From: Elioraea sp.
Lineage (GTDB): Bacteria; Pseudomonadota; Alphaproteobacteria; Acetobacterales; Acetobacteraceae
Length of the DNA stretch: 64,000 nucleotides
Reading direction: 5' to 3'
NCBI RefSeq assembly: GCF_022842375.1
Contig: NZ_JALHPR010000001.1
Coordinates: forward strand, 124,001-188,000
Positions 53,029-63,693 of this stretch are shown here, one piece after another. A model generated the notes under the pieces. It searched no databases. It saw only the letters and a list, made by a program, of their open reading frames with translations, and was not told the DNA's origin. Each line of letters begins with the position of its first letter. Position 1 is the stretch's first letter. A program made the translations under genes and the position numbers.

Positions 53029-54000
53029 CTAGAGGGCGAGGGTGACGCGCGTCTCGCGCCGCGCTCTCGGCACGGCGAGGGGGGCGGATGCGACATGGAC
53101 GAGAACAGGTAGCGGTCCGTTAACGCCGGTCGGCGGCGCGAGGGCGAGGCCTGCGGCGGCGAGTGGGCGGGCGATGGCGGCTTCGGAGAGGCCTGGGATG
53201 CGATGGGCGAGGCGGCGGATCAGGTCATCGCGCCCGTGCGGGGCAAGGTCGATCACCGCGATCTGCCCGCCCGGGGAAACGACGCGGGCCGCTTCGGCCA
53301 GCACCGCGGCAGGATCGTCGGCGTAGTGAAGCACCATGCAGAGGATCACGAGGTCGAACGCCTGGTCACCACCCGGGATGCGCGCCATATCGGCCTGCCG
53401 CACGGTGCAGTTGGCCAGGCCCTCGCCGCCGATGCGCGAGCGGGCGAGTGCGAGCATGCGACGGGAAAGGTCGATGCCGAGAACGCTGTCGGCGCGGGGG
53501 CTGAGGAGCGACATCATCCGCCCCGTGCCGCAGCCGATGTCGAGCACACGGCCGAGCCGGCCTGGTGGCAGGCGGGCCAGCAGCGCCTCCTCGATTGCCC
53601 TGACGGGCAGGTCGAGGGCGCGCATCTCGTCCCAGGCGGCCGGGTTGTCGCGGAAGGCGGCGATTGCCTCGCGGGCACGGTCGGCCCCGCGGGCGGCCGC
53701 GCGGCGGCGATCGGCTGCGAGCAGGGGGTCATCGGCGGCGAGGCTTGCGAGAGCGGTGGCGGCGATCGCGGCACCGGGTCCGTCGGCGGCGAGGCGGAAA
53801 TAGACATTCGCCCCTTCGGGCTGGCGGGTGAGAACGCCGGCATCGCAGAGCAGCTTGAGGTGGCGGGAGAGCCTCGGCTGCGACTGGCCGAGGATCTCGA
53901 CGAGGTCGCTCACGCACCATTCCCCGTTGGCGCAGAGGGGGAGCAGGCGAAGCCGCGTGGGCTCTGCGATGGCGCGGAGGGGGGCGAGGACGGCATCCAT
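53029..54000 (-). CDS. ArsR-family HTH fused to a SAM-dependent methyltransferase (SahR-like methyl-cycle regulator)
   Basis: A 323-residue fusion. Residues 1-85 are an ArsR winged helix (IAEPTRLRLLPLCANGEWCV, then ILGQSQPRLSRHLKLLCDAG), without an obvious metal-binding cysteine pair. Residues about 140-300 are a class I methyltransferase fold with VLDIGCGTGRMMSLL and LGIDLSRRM. Fusions of this kind include SahR, which senses S-adenosylhomocysteine and represses methionine-cycle genes in Proteobacteria. The place directly before metH in one operon fits that role. A 22-bp palindrome lies 12 bp upstream, consistent with autoregulation. Confidence 0.82.
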   Translation of the reverse strand: MDAVLAPLRAIAEPTRLRLLPLCANGEWCVSDLVEILGQSQPRLSRHLKLLCDAGVLTRQPEGANVYFRLAADGPGAAIAATALASLAADDPLLAADRRRAAARGADRAREAIAAFRDNPAAWDEMRALDLPVRAIEEALLARLPPGRLGRVLDIGCGTGRMMSLLSPRADSVLGIDLSRRMLALARSRIGGEGLANCTVRQADMARIPGGDQAFDLVILCMVLHYADDPAAVLAEAARVVSPGGQIAVIDLAPHGRDDLIRRLAHRIPGLSEAAIARPLAAAGLALAPPTGVNGPLPVLVHVASAPLAVPRARRETRVTLAL

Positions 54001-54011
54001 CGCTGGTCAAT

Positions 54012-54033
54012 GACATAAAGATATGCTTATGTC
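54012..54033. promoter_or_regulatory. 22-bp palindromic operator of the ArsR-methyltransferase/metH operon
   Basis: GACATAA and TTATGTC flank an 8-bp centre AGATATGC; only two of eleven base pairs mismatch. It lies in the 39 bp between the ArsR-type gene and the divergent small ORF, and so could control both. AT-rich in a GC-rich setting, it is very probably the binding site of the fusion regulator. Confidence 0.7.
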
Positions 54034-54039
54034 CACATT

Positions 54040-54423
54040 ATGATGGATGATGCGCGCATCGTTGTGCTTCCAACCGCCGCTGTCGGCCTGGAGCATCGCC
54101 CGGGAGACGCCTACGTCCTTGGCGCCGGCAGTGAGGGAGGCGCGGCGGCCGAGGGCGTGGCGGTCGAACGCCTGGCGCCATCTCTGCCAGCCCACGGACT
54201 CGCATGCATCTGCTGCACGCCCCGCGCGGCGCTGGTGGACGCGTTGCACCGCCTCTTCATCCGTCGTGCGCGTGGGGAGGTGCCCTTCTTTCGCCGCGTC
54301 ATTGCCGCGGTGACAGAGGCGGAGATCGCCGCGGCACTCGCCGACCCACTCGTCGCGCAGCGCTTCCGCTCCGCTGTCGCGTCACCTGCCATTCCGCGAC
54401 GTACGGCATTTCGTTGCGAATAG
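54040..54423 (+). CDS. Small CobW/G3E-like protein with CxCC motif but no P-loop
   Basis: A 127-residue ORF. Residues about 55-110 (ACICCTPRAALVDALHRLFI, then RRARGEVPFFRRVI, ALADPLVAQRFR) follow the pattern of the middle of COG0523/CobW GTPases, where CxCCT is followed by a helix, 'RGExPxFDRVVIETT', and 'DPLLAARFR'. The N-terminal Walker A (GxxGxGKT) and the later GTPase parts are missing. It could be a stand-alone metal-binding relative or a relic. No ribosome binding site precedes the ATGs at 54040/54043. It is divergent from the ArsR-methyltransferase gene across the palindrome. Confidence 0.45.
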   Translation: MMDDARIVVLPTAAVGLEHRPGDAYVLGAGSEGGAAAEGVAVERLAPSLPAHGLACICCTPRAALVDALHRLFIRRARGEVPFFRRVIAAVTEAEIAAALADPLVAQRFRSAVASPAIPRRTAFRCE

Positions 54424-54557
54424 TTATCGACGGGGCGGGCGCGGGTCTCGGATGCAGCGGGGTTGACCGCGCCACTCCGCCGGGCATCATCTCACTTCAT
54501 CGGAGCTATGCGTGTTGGCGATGATTCGTTCCCTGGCCGGAGATCAGGCGGGTGTTG

Positions 54558-55718
54558 ATGACCAAGGCACCGACCACAATCGAGATGCTGGACCGGCTCG
54601 TGGCGTTCGACACGGTCAGCGCCAACAGCAACCTCGACTGCATCGACTTCATCCGCGGCTACCTGGCCGGCCACGGCGTCGCCTCGCGCATCACGCATGA
54701 CGAGACGGGCCAGAAGGCGAACCTCTACGCCACGATCGGGCCGGATGACCGGCCGGGCGTCGCACTCTCGGGGCATGTCGACGTCGTGCCTGTCGCGGGC
54801 CAGGCGTGGACGGGCGATCCCTTCCGCCTTCGCCGCGAGAACGGGCGGTTGATCGGCCGCGGCACCTCCGACATGAAGGGCTTCGTCGCTGCCATCCTCG
54901 CCGCCGTGCCGGCGTTCAAGGCGCGCGACCTCAAGCGCCCGATCCATCTCTGCATCACCTATGACGAGGAGGTGGGCTGCCACGGCGCGCGCCGCCTCGC
55001 CGCCGATCTCGCGATGCTGCCGGTGCGGCCCGAGATGGTGATCGTGGGAGAGCCGTCGTCGATGAAGCCGATCATCGGCCACAAGGGGAAGGTTTCGGCC
55101 TTCTGCACGGTCGAGGGGCTGGCCGGCCACTCCGCGCACCCAGACCGCGCGGTGAACGCGCTCGAGATCGGCGTCGACATCGTCGCCTTCCTCAATGCGC
55201 AGGGACGGCGGATTCGCGCCGAGGGCCCTTTCGACCCGGCCTTCGACCCGCCATGGACGTCGGTGCACACCGGCACGTTCCACAGCGGGACGGCGCTCAA
55301 CATCGTGCCGCACCGCGCGGAGTTCGTGTTCGAGTACCGCAACATCCCCGGCCACGATGCCTTCGCGCTGCTCGACGAGGTGCGCGCCTACGCAGAGGCC
55401 GTGCTGCTTCCCGCGATGCGCGCCGTCCACCCCGCCGCCGCCATCAACATCGAGACGCGCCCGGCGCTCGCCCCGATGGCGCTGCCGCGGGGCCACGCGC
55501 TTGCCGATCTCGTGCGCGGGTTGACCGGCGCCAACGATGCCGGGCATGTCAGCTACGGCACTGAGGGCGGCATTTTCCAGGAGGCTGGCATGGCATCGAT
55601 CGTGTGCGGGCCCGGCGACATCGCCCAGGCCCATACGCCGGACGAGTGGATCGCCGAAAGCGAACTCGCCGCCTGCGATGCGTTCCTGATTCGCCTGGGC
55701 GATCGACTTGCAGCCTGA
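54558..55718 (+). CDS. argE: Acetylornithine deacetylase (ArgE, M20 peptidase family)
   Basis: A 386-residue M20 metallohydrolase. Metal-site motifs are SGHVDVVPV, GRGTSDMKG and YDEEVGCHGA; EPSSM follows, and GHSAHPD marks the dimerisation/substrate domain. The pattern matches alphaproteobacterial ArgE, which hydrolyses N-acetylornithine. ATG 54558 is preferred; GTG 54552 and TTG 54555 are also in frame. argJ, the acetyl-recycling alternative, is 3 kb away. The AstE-like gene overlaps its end by 11 bp. Confidence 0.87.
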   Translation: MTKAPTTIEMLDRLVAFDTVSANSNLDCIDFIRGYLAGHGVASRITHDETGQKANLYATIGPDDRPGVALSGHVDVVPVAGQAWTGDPFRLRRENGRLIGRGTSDMKGFVAAILAAVPAFKARDLKRPIHLCITYDEEVGCHGARRLAADLAMLPVRPEMVIVGEPSSMKPIIGHKGKVSAFCTVEGLAGHSAHPDRAVNALEIGVDIVAFLNAQGRRIRAEGPFDPAFDPPWTSVHTGTFHSGTALNIVPHRAEFVFEYRNIPGHDAFALLDEVRAYAEAVLLPAMRAVHPAAAINIETRPALAPMALPRGHALADLVRGLTGANDAGHVSYGTEGGIFQEAGMASIVCGPGDIAQAHTPDEWIAESELAACDAFLIRLGDRLAA

Positions 55719-56727
55719 CCACCGCCATACCGCCGGCCGTCCGGCACACCACGCAGGCCCGGCCGGGTTTTCTGTCGGCCTCGTCGCGCCCGACCTCCGG
55801 CCATGGACTCGGGGCAATGTCGGGGTACCCGGCGTCTGGAGCTTCGCCGCTGCGCAGCCGGGTCCGCACACCGCGATCGTTTCGATGGTGCATGGAAACG
55901 AATACGCGGGCGCGATCGCGCTCCTGCGCCTGCTCGAGGCGGGCGTCACGCCGCTCCGCGGGCGGCTATCCCTCGTCTTCGCCAATCTCGAAGCCTTCGT
56001 GCGCTTCGACCTGCGCCAGCCGACGGCCAGCCGCTATGTCGACGAGGACCTCAACCGCGTCTGGTGCCGTGCCGTCCTCGACGGCCCGCGCGAGAGTGCG
56101 GAACTTCGTCGCGCGCGCGAGCTTCGCCCGCTCATCGACACGGTGGACGTGCTGCTCGACCTCCACTCGATGCTGTGGGACAGCGATCCGCTGTTGCTCT
56201 CGGGCACGACCGAGAAGGCCCGCCGCCTCGCGCTCGCGATCGGCGCGCCGCGGCTGGTCGTCGGTGACCAGGGCCATGTCGGCGGCCGCAGGCTGATCGA
56301 CTACCGCCCCTTCGCCGATCCGGGAACGAAACGGGCGGCGGTGCTGGTCGAGGCGGGGCAGCACTGGGTCGAGGGCACGGTCGAGACCCTGTTCGCCACG
56401 ATCGCGGGCCTGCTCCGCCACACGGGCCAGATCGGCGAGGCAGGCGCCGCGGCACTCGCGCCACAGAAGCACGCGCCAGCGCCGGTGTTCGCGCAGGTGA
56501 CGATGACCGTGACGGCCGAGAGCAGCGATTTCCGCTTCGTCCGTGCCTTCAGGGGCGGTGAGGTGGTGCGCGATCGGAACACCCTGATCGCGCTCGACGG
56601 CGATGCCGAAATCCGCACCCCGCATGACGATTGCATCCTGGTGATGCCCTCGCTCCGCACCTGCCGCGGCCACACCGCGGTCAGGCTGGCGAAGCTGGTC
56701 GGGGTCGGCGAGCCAATGCGCGGCTGA
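55708..56727 (+). CDS. Succinylglutamate desuccinylase/aspartoacylase family protein
   Basis: A 339-residue M14-type zinc hydrolase. HGNEYAG supplies His and Glu ligands, DLHS the third His, and DLNRVW the conserved Asn-Arg. It should remove an acyl group from an N-acylated amino acid, but the substrate is not determined. The start appears to be TTG 55708, overlapping argE by 11 bp; no in-frame ATG occurs before the conserved region. Coupling to argE suggests a shared role in N-acyl amino acid breakdown. Confidence 0.8.
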   Translation: MQPDHRHTAGRPAHHAGPAGFSVGLVAPDLRPWTRGNVGVPGVWSFAAAQPGPHTAIVSMVHGNEYAGAIALLRLLEAGVTPLRGRLSLVFANLEAFVRFDLRQPTASRYVDEDLNRVWCRAVLDGPRESAELRRARELRPLIDTVDVLLDLHSMLWDSDPLLLSGTTEKARRLALAIGAPRLVVGDQGHVGGRRLIDYRPFADPGTKRAAVLVEAGQHWVEGTVETLFATIAGLLRHTGQIGEAGAAALAPQKHAPAPVFAQVTMTVTAESSDFRFVRAFRGGEVVRDRNTLIALDGDAEIRTPHDDCILVMPSLRTCRGHTAVRLAKLVGVGEPMRG

Positions 56728-56734
56728 ATGCCCT

Positions 56735-57505
56735 CTACGTCGGCTCGCCGATCGCCGGTTCCTTGCCGTCGGCCCTGAACATGGCGGCAACCCTGGCGAT
56801 CGCGGCCTCGACCGCTGCTGCATCGACGCCGCGCGCGACGATCGCGACGCCATTGCCGGAGGCGCGGTAGTACGGATAGCTGCCGAGCGACACGCCCTCG
56901 CTTTCGGCCTGGATCGCGGCAAGCGGCTCGGCGATCGCGCCCTCGAACACGCCGATCGCGTGCACCGAGCGGCTGACGGTCGGAACGCCGCCCTCGAGCG
57001 TCGGCGCCAGCGCCTCGAACATCGCCTGCATCACCTTCGGTACGCCCGCCATGACATGGACGTTGCCGATGCGGAACCCGGGTGCCACCGACACGGCGTT
57101 GCGGATCAGCGTCGCCCCCTCCGGGACCGTCGCCATGCGCAGGCGGGCGGCGTTGAACTCCACGGGCGGGACACGCGCTGCATAGTCGGCGGCCATCTCG
57201 GCATAGGCCTCGGGGTGCACCACCCAGGCGACGCCGAACGCCTCGGCGATGCATTCGGAGGTGATGTCGTCATGCGTCGGCCCGATGCCGCCGGTGGTGA
57301 ACACGTAGGTGAAGCGGGCGCGCACGTCGCGGACGGTGGCGACGATCACCGCGCGGTCATCGGGGATCACGCGCACCTCGCGGAGTGGGATGCCGAGCTC
57401 GCCCAGGCGCTGGCCGAGGAACTGGATGTTGGCATCGCGCGTGCGGCCGGAGAGAACCTCGTCCCCGATCACGAGGAGGCAGGCGGTGGGGCGCTTGTCT
57501 GTCAT
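56735..57505 (-). CDS. CinA-type molybdopterin-binding domain protein
   Basis: A 256-residue protein consisting of the CinA N-terminal (MoCF-biosynthesis/MoaB-like) domain. Motifs: LVIGDEVLSGRTRDANIQFL, FTTGGIGPTHDDIT and ITSECIAEAF. The C-terminal nicotinamide-nucleotide amidase domain of full CinA is absent. Such short forms are common and usually annotated competence/damage-inducible protein A-like; some have ADP-ribose pyrophosphatase activity. ATG 57505 follows GAGGA at 9 nt. It lies 26 bp after the Nudix fusion gene. Confidence 0.82.
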   Translation of the reverse strand: MTDKRPTACLLVIGDEVLSGRTRDANIQFLGQRLGELGIPLREVRVIPDDRAVIVATVRDVRARFTYVFTTGGIGPTHDDITSECIAEAFGVAWVVHPEAYAEMAADYAARVPPVEFNAARLRMATVPEGATLIRNAVSVAPGFRIGNVHVMAGVPKVMQAMFEALAPTLEGGVPTVSRSVHAIGVFEGAIAEPLAAIQAESEGVSLGSYPYYRASGNGVAIVARGVDAAAVEAAIARVAAMFRADGKEPAIGEPT

Positions 57506-57531
57506 CGGATCGTCCTCAAAGCCAGTGATCG

Positions 57532-58536
57532 TCACAGCCAGTCGCGCAGCATCGCGACGAGCGGGATATCGGCCGGCGGCATGGGATAGTCGGCGAGCTT
57601 GTTGGGGCGCACCCAGGCCAGCGCCTGGCCCTCGAGCGGCGTGGGCGTCCCCTGCCAGCGGCGGCAGAGATAGAGCGGCATCATCAGGTGGAACTTCTCG
57701 TAGGCGTGGCTCGCGAAGGTGAAGGGCCCGAGGCAGGAGGCGGAGACGTCGATGCCAAGCTCCTCCTTCAGCTCACGGATCAGCGCAGCCTCCGGCGTCT
57801 CGCCTGGCTGAACCTTGCCGCCCGGGAACTCCCAGAGGCCCGCCAGCGCCTTGCCCTCTGGGCGGCGGGCGAGCAGCACGCGGCCATCGCCATCGATCAG
57901 TGCGACGGCAGCGACCAGCAGCAGCTTCCGCTCGTCGCCCAGCGTCGCGAGCCCAGGTGCAGCCCTGCCATGGCCCGACGCTGCCATGCGGTCGGCCCGC
58001 GTCAGCGCGAACCAGCGCACCGGGAAGGCGCCGCCGCGGGACGCGAAATCGTGCTCGGCCTCGTGGGTGAAGCGGAACCCTTCCTTCTCGAGAACCCGCA
58101 TCGAGGCTGCGTTGTCATCGGCCACGTAGGCGATCAGCCGGTCGAGCCCGAGCGTGCCGAGGGCCCAGGAGGTGACGCGCGCGAGCGCCTCGCCGGCAAC
58201 GCCATGGCCCCAGTAGCGCCGCCCGACCCAGTAGCCGATCCGCCCCGTGCCGCGCTCGGTGCGCGTGAGCCCGATCACGCCGATGGGATGCTCCTCCTCG
58301 CGCCCGGTGATGCAGAAATGGAAGGCTCGGTCCGCCTCGCGGTCGGCGGCAGTGCGGCCGATCCAGGTGGCGAGGTTCTCGAGCTGATACGGAAACGGAA
58401 CGGGCCCGAGATTGCGCGCGACTTCCCAGTCGTTGATCAGCCGGTGCAGCGGTGCGGCATCCTCCTCGCCAAGCGGGCGAAGCCTCAGCCGCTCCGTCAG
58501 CAGCCCTGTTTCGGGATCAGCTGCGGTAGCTGCCAT
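57532..58536 (-). CDS. GNAT acetyltransferase fused to a Nudix (MutT-like) hydrolase
   Basis: A 334-residue two-domain protein. Residues 10-185 are a GNAT domain of the RimJ/L type (LRPLGEEDAAPLHRLINDWE; RIGYWVGRRYWGHGVAGEAL). Residues about 205-334 are a Nudix hydrolase with the box GKVQPGETPEAALIRELKEE plus LGID, closest to MutT/8-oxo-dGTPase. In many related genomes these are separate adjacent genes beside argJ. The frame is continuous with no stop between domains. It overlaps argJ by 20 bp. Confidence 0.88.
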   Translation of the reverse strand: MAATAADPETGLLTERLRLRPLGEEDAAPLHRLINDWEVARNLGPVPFPYQLENLATWIGRTAADREADRAFHFCITGREEEHPIGVIGLTRTERGTGRIGYWVGRRYWGHGVAGEALARVTSWALGTLGLDRLIAYVADDNAASMRVLEKEGFRFTHEAEHDFASRGGAFPVRWFALTRADRMAASGHGRAAPGLATLGDERKLLLVAAVALIDGDGRVLLARRPEGKALAGLWEFPGGKVQPGETPEAALIRELKEELGIDVSASCLGPFTFASHAYEKFHLMMPLYLCRRWQGTPTPLEGQALAWVRPNKLADYPMPPADIPLVAMLRDWL

Positions 58537-59746
58537 TGATGTCGATATAGGCGTGGGTCAGGTCGCAGGTCCACACCGTCGCGGCACCTGAGCCGAGGCC
58601 GAGATCGACGGTGATGTCGACCTCGCGGCCCTTGATGTGCGCGACCACGGGCGTCTCGTCATAACCGGGCACGACGGTGCCCTCGCGCGCCATCCACACC
58701 CCGCCCATCGCGACCGAGAGGCGATCGCGATCGGCGGGCTCGCCGGCCTTGCCGACGGCCATCACGATGCGGCCCCAGTTCGCGTCCTCTCCCGCCACGG
58801 CGGTCTTCACCAGCGGCGAGTTCGCGATGGAAAGGGCCACCCGCTTGGCCGATTTCGCGCTGACGGCACCGGTGACGTCGATCCTGATCAGCTTCTGGGC
58901 GCCCTCGCCATCACGCACCACGAGCAAGGCGAGGTCGTGCAGCACGGCATCGAGGGCGGCGCGGAAGCCCTTCAGCATCGCCCCACCCTCGGCGGGTACA
59001 CGGGGATGTTTCACGGCACCGGTGGCGAACAGCAGCAGCGTGTCGGAGGTGGAGGTGTCACTGTCCACCGTCGTGCAGTTGAAGCTCTTCGCGACACCCC
59101 TGGACAGCATCGCCTGGAGCAATGCGGCGGGGAGCTTCGCGTCGGTGAACACGAAGGCGAGCATCGTCGCCATGTCGGGCGCGACCATGCCGCTGCCCTT
59201 GGCGATGCCGGTGATGCGTACCGTCTCGCCGCCGATCTCGGCGGTGCGCGTCACCGCCTTGGGGAAGGTGTCGGTCGTCATGATCGCACGCGCGGCGGCT
59301 TCCCAGTTGCTCTCGCTCAGGGCGCCGTACAGGCCGGGCAGGGCAGCGGTGAGCTTCTCGGCCGGCAGCACCTGGCCGATCACGCCTGTGGAGGCGAGGA
59401 AAACCTCGCGCGGCCTGCAGCCGACGAGCTTCGCGGCCGCTTCGGCCGAGGCCTTGGCCGCCTGCGCACCCGCGCGACCGGTGAAGACATTGGCATTGCC
59501 GGCATTGATGACGACCGCGCGTGCCTTTCCGCCCTTCAATGCCGCACGGCACCAATCCACCGGCGCGCCCGGGCATTTGTTGGTGGTGAACACGCCGGCC
59601 ACCGTTGTGCCGGGCGCGAATTCCGCCATCACGAGATCATCGCGCCCGACATAGCGGATGCCCGCCGCCATCGCGCCGAGGCGAACCCCGGCGACCGGCG
59701 GCAGTGCGGGCAGCGGGAGGGCGAGGGGAGAGACAGTGAGGGCCAT
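58517..59746 (-). CDS. argJ: ArgJ, bifunctional ornithine acetyltransferase/N-acetylglutamate synthase
   Basis: A 409-residue self-cleaving enzyme of usual length. The autoproteolysis site is KGSGMVAPDMATML with cleavage between Ala193 and Thr194; the new N-terminal Thr is the nucleophile. It transfers the acetyl group of N-acetylornithine to glutamate in arginine synthesis. Other conserved parts are VFTTNKCPGAPV, VINAGNANVFTG and VNCTT-like FNCTTVDSDTSTSD. It is 12 bp downstream of the parvulin gene and overlaps the Nudix fusion. Confidence 0.96.
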   Translation of the reverse strand: MALTVSPLALPLPALPPVAGVRLGAMAAGIRYVGRDDLVMAEFAPGTTVAGVFTTNKCPGAPVDWCRAALKGGKARAVVINAGNANVFTGRAGAQAAKASAEAAAKLVGCRPREVFLASTGVIGQVLPAEKLTAALPGLYGALSESNWEAAARAIMTTDTFPKAVTRTAEIGGETVRITGIAKGSGMVAPDMATMLAFVFTDAKLPAALLQAMLSRGVAKSFNCTTVDSDTSTSDTLLLFATGAVKHPRVPAEGGAMLKGFRAALDAVLHDLALLVVRDGEGAQKLIRIDVTGAVSAKSAKRVALSIANSPLVKTAVAGEDANWGRIVMAVGKAGEPADRDRLSVAMGGVWMAREGTVVPGYDETPVVAHIKGREVDITVDLGLGSGAATVWTCDLTHAYIDINGSYRS

Positions 59747-59758
59747 GGGGGGGTTCCG

Positions 59759-60649
59759 TCAGCGGGGCGCGGGCGTCGGTGCGGCGGGCGGGGTTGCCAT
59801 CGGCGAGCCATCGATGTTGAAGCGCTGCACGGTGGCGGCGGCGCGCAGCTTGTCCACCACGCTGGTCGCTGCCTCCTCGATCACGCTGCGGCGGATGCCT
59901 TCCTCTGCCTCCTCGAAGGAGGGGCGCGGCTCCTCGCGACGTTCCTCGACCTTGATCACGTGCCAGCCGAACTGGGTGCGCACGGGGGTGGTGGTGATCT
60001 GGCCGGGCTGGAGCGCGAAGGCGGCTTCGGCGAAGGCGTCCGGCATCTCCTCCTTCTTGAAGAAGCCGAGATCGCCGCCTTCCGCAGCACCTGGGCCGCG
60101 CGAACGCTCCCGCGCGAGGGTGGCAAAATCGGCCCCGCCCTGCAGCGCGGTGATCACACCCCGCGCATCCGTCTCGGTCTGCACGAGGATGTGACGCGCG
60201 CGCACCTGCGCTTCAGCGGGCTGGCTCGCGATGTCGCGCTGGTAGCGGGCGCGCAGCGCCTCCTCGGACATCAGCGGCCCGATCTCACGCGCGAGAAAGG
60301 CCTGCTGCAGCGCCTCCTCCTCGGCCTGGCGCACGCGGGCGCGCACCTCGGGGCTGTTCTGCAGGTTCGCCTTCCGCGCGGCATCAGCCAGCACGCGCTG
60401 GCTGATCATCTGGTCGATCAGCAGCGGAAACAGCATCATCGGCGGCATCGCGCGGAATTGCTCGGGCAGGGCGCGTGCTGCCTCCTCGACCTCCGACAGC
60501 AGGATCGGCGTGCCGTCGATCCGCGCGACCACGGGGTCGGCGGCCGGGTTGACGGGCTGGATCTGGGCAAGGACCTGGGCCGAAGCAGGGCTTCCGGCGA
60601 GCAGAAGCCCCGCCAGGATGACGGCGGAGCGAGCATCGAGACGAGGCAT
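59759..60649 (-). CDS. Periplasmic parvulin-type peptidyl-prolyl isomerase
   Basis: A 296-residue PpiC/SurA-like foldase. From ATG 60649 (AAGGG 7 nt upstream) there is a signal peptide (ARSAVILAGLLLAGSPASAQ), an N-terminal helical chaperone part and a rotamase domain (about 160-260). Rotamase motifs are VRARHILVQTETDA, GADFATLARERSRGPGAAEG and GGDLGFFKKEEM ... QFGWHVIKVEE. It assists folding of exported proteins. Divergent from secA, it is followed by argJ. Frames extending upstream to 60862 are proline/arginine-rich and not supported. Confidence 0.9.
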   Translation of the reverse strand: MPRLDARSAVILAGLLLAGSPASAQVLAQIQPVNPAADPVVARIDGTPILLSEVEEAARALPEQFRAMPPMMLFPLLIDQMISQRVLADAARKANLQNSPEVRARVRQAEEEALQQAFLAREIGPLMSEEALRARYQRDIASQPAEAQVRARHILVQTETDARGVITALQGGADFATLARERSRGPGAAEGGDLGFFKKEEMPDAFAEAAFALQPGQITTTPVRTQFGWHVIKVEERREEPRPSFEEAEEGIRRSVIEEAATSVVDKLRAAATVQRFNIDGSPMATPPAAPTPAPR

Positions 60650-60963
60650 CTGGAACCCTTCGCGCGGCCGGGCGGCTCGGTGCTGCCCGGGGGGCGGATG
60701 ATGGCCCAGCCACGCGCCCGCCACAAGCAAGGCCCGGCAAGCCCCCAAGGGCGCCCCTGGGGGGGGCGAGGGGCCATTTCCCGGGGGCGTGATTGACGGG
60801 GTGGCAGGTGCGGTCCCATATGACCCCCGTACCAGTCCGGCCATCCGCCCAGAGATCGTCACCAGTGATCCTCAGGCGGCCGTGCCGGACCCGAGGCAGG
60901 AACGGCAACGGCGCCATTCCTCCCGGCCCATGCGACAGGACCGCAGCAGGACCCGATCGACCG
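60650..60963. promoter_or_regulatory. Divergent parvulin/secA intergenic region
   Basis: These 314 bp carry no supported gene. They are very GC-rich except for the predicted secA promoter near 60793-60821. I found no cobalamin- or secM-like regulatory element. Confidence 0.5.
60793..60821 (+). promoter_or_regulatory. Candidate sigma-70 promoter of secA
   Basis: TTGACG (60793-60798), a 17-bp spacer and CCATAT (60816-60821). The -35 box is strong and the -10 box moderate. It gives a leader of about 135 nt before the secA ATG. Confidence 0.45.

Positions 60964-63689
<2,726 letters not shown>

Positions 63690-63693
<4 letters not shown>

Noticed and set aside
54461-54489. TTGACC with a following ATCATC as a promoter for argE
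   Set aside because: The -10 match is poor and nothing else supports it.
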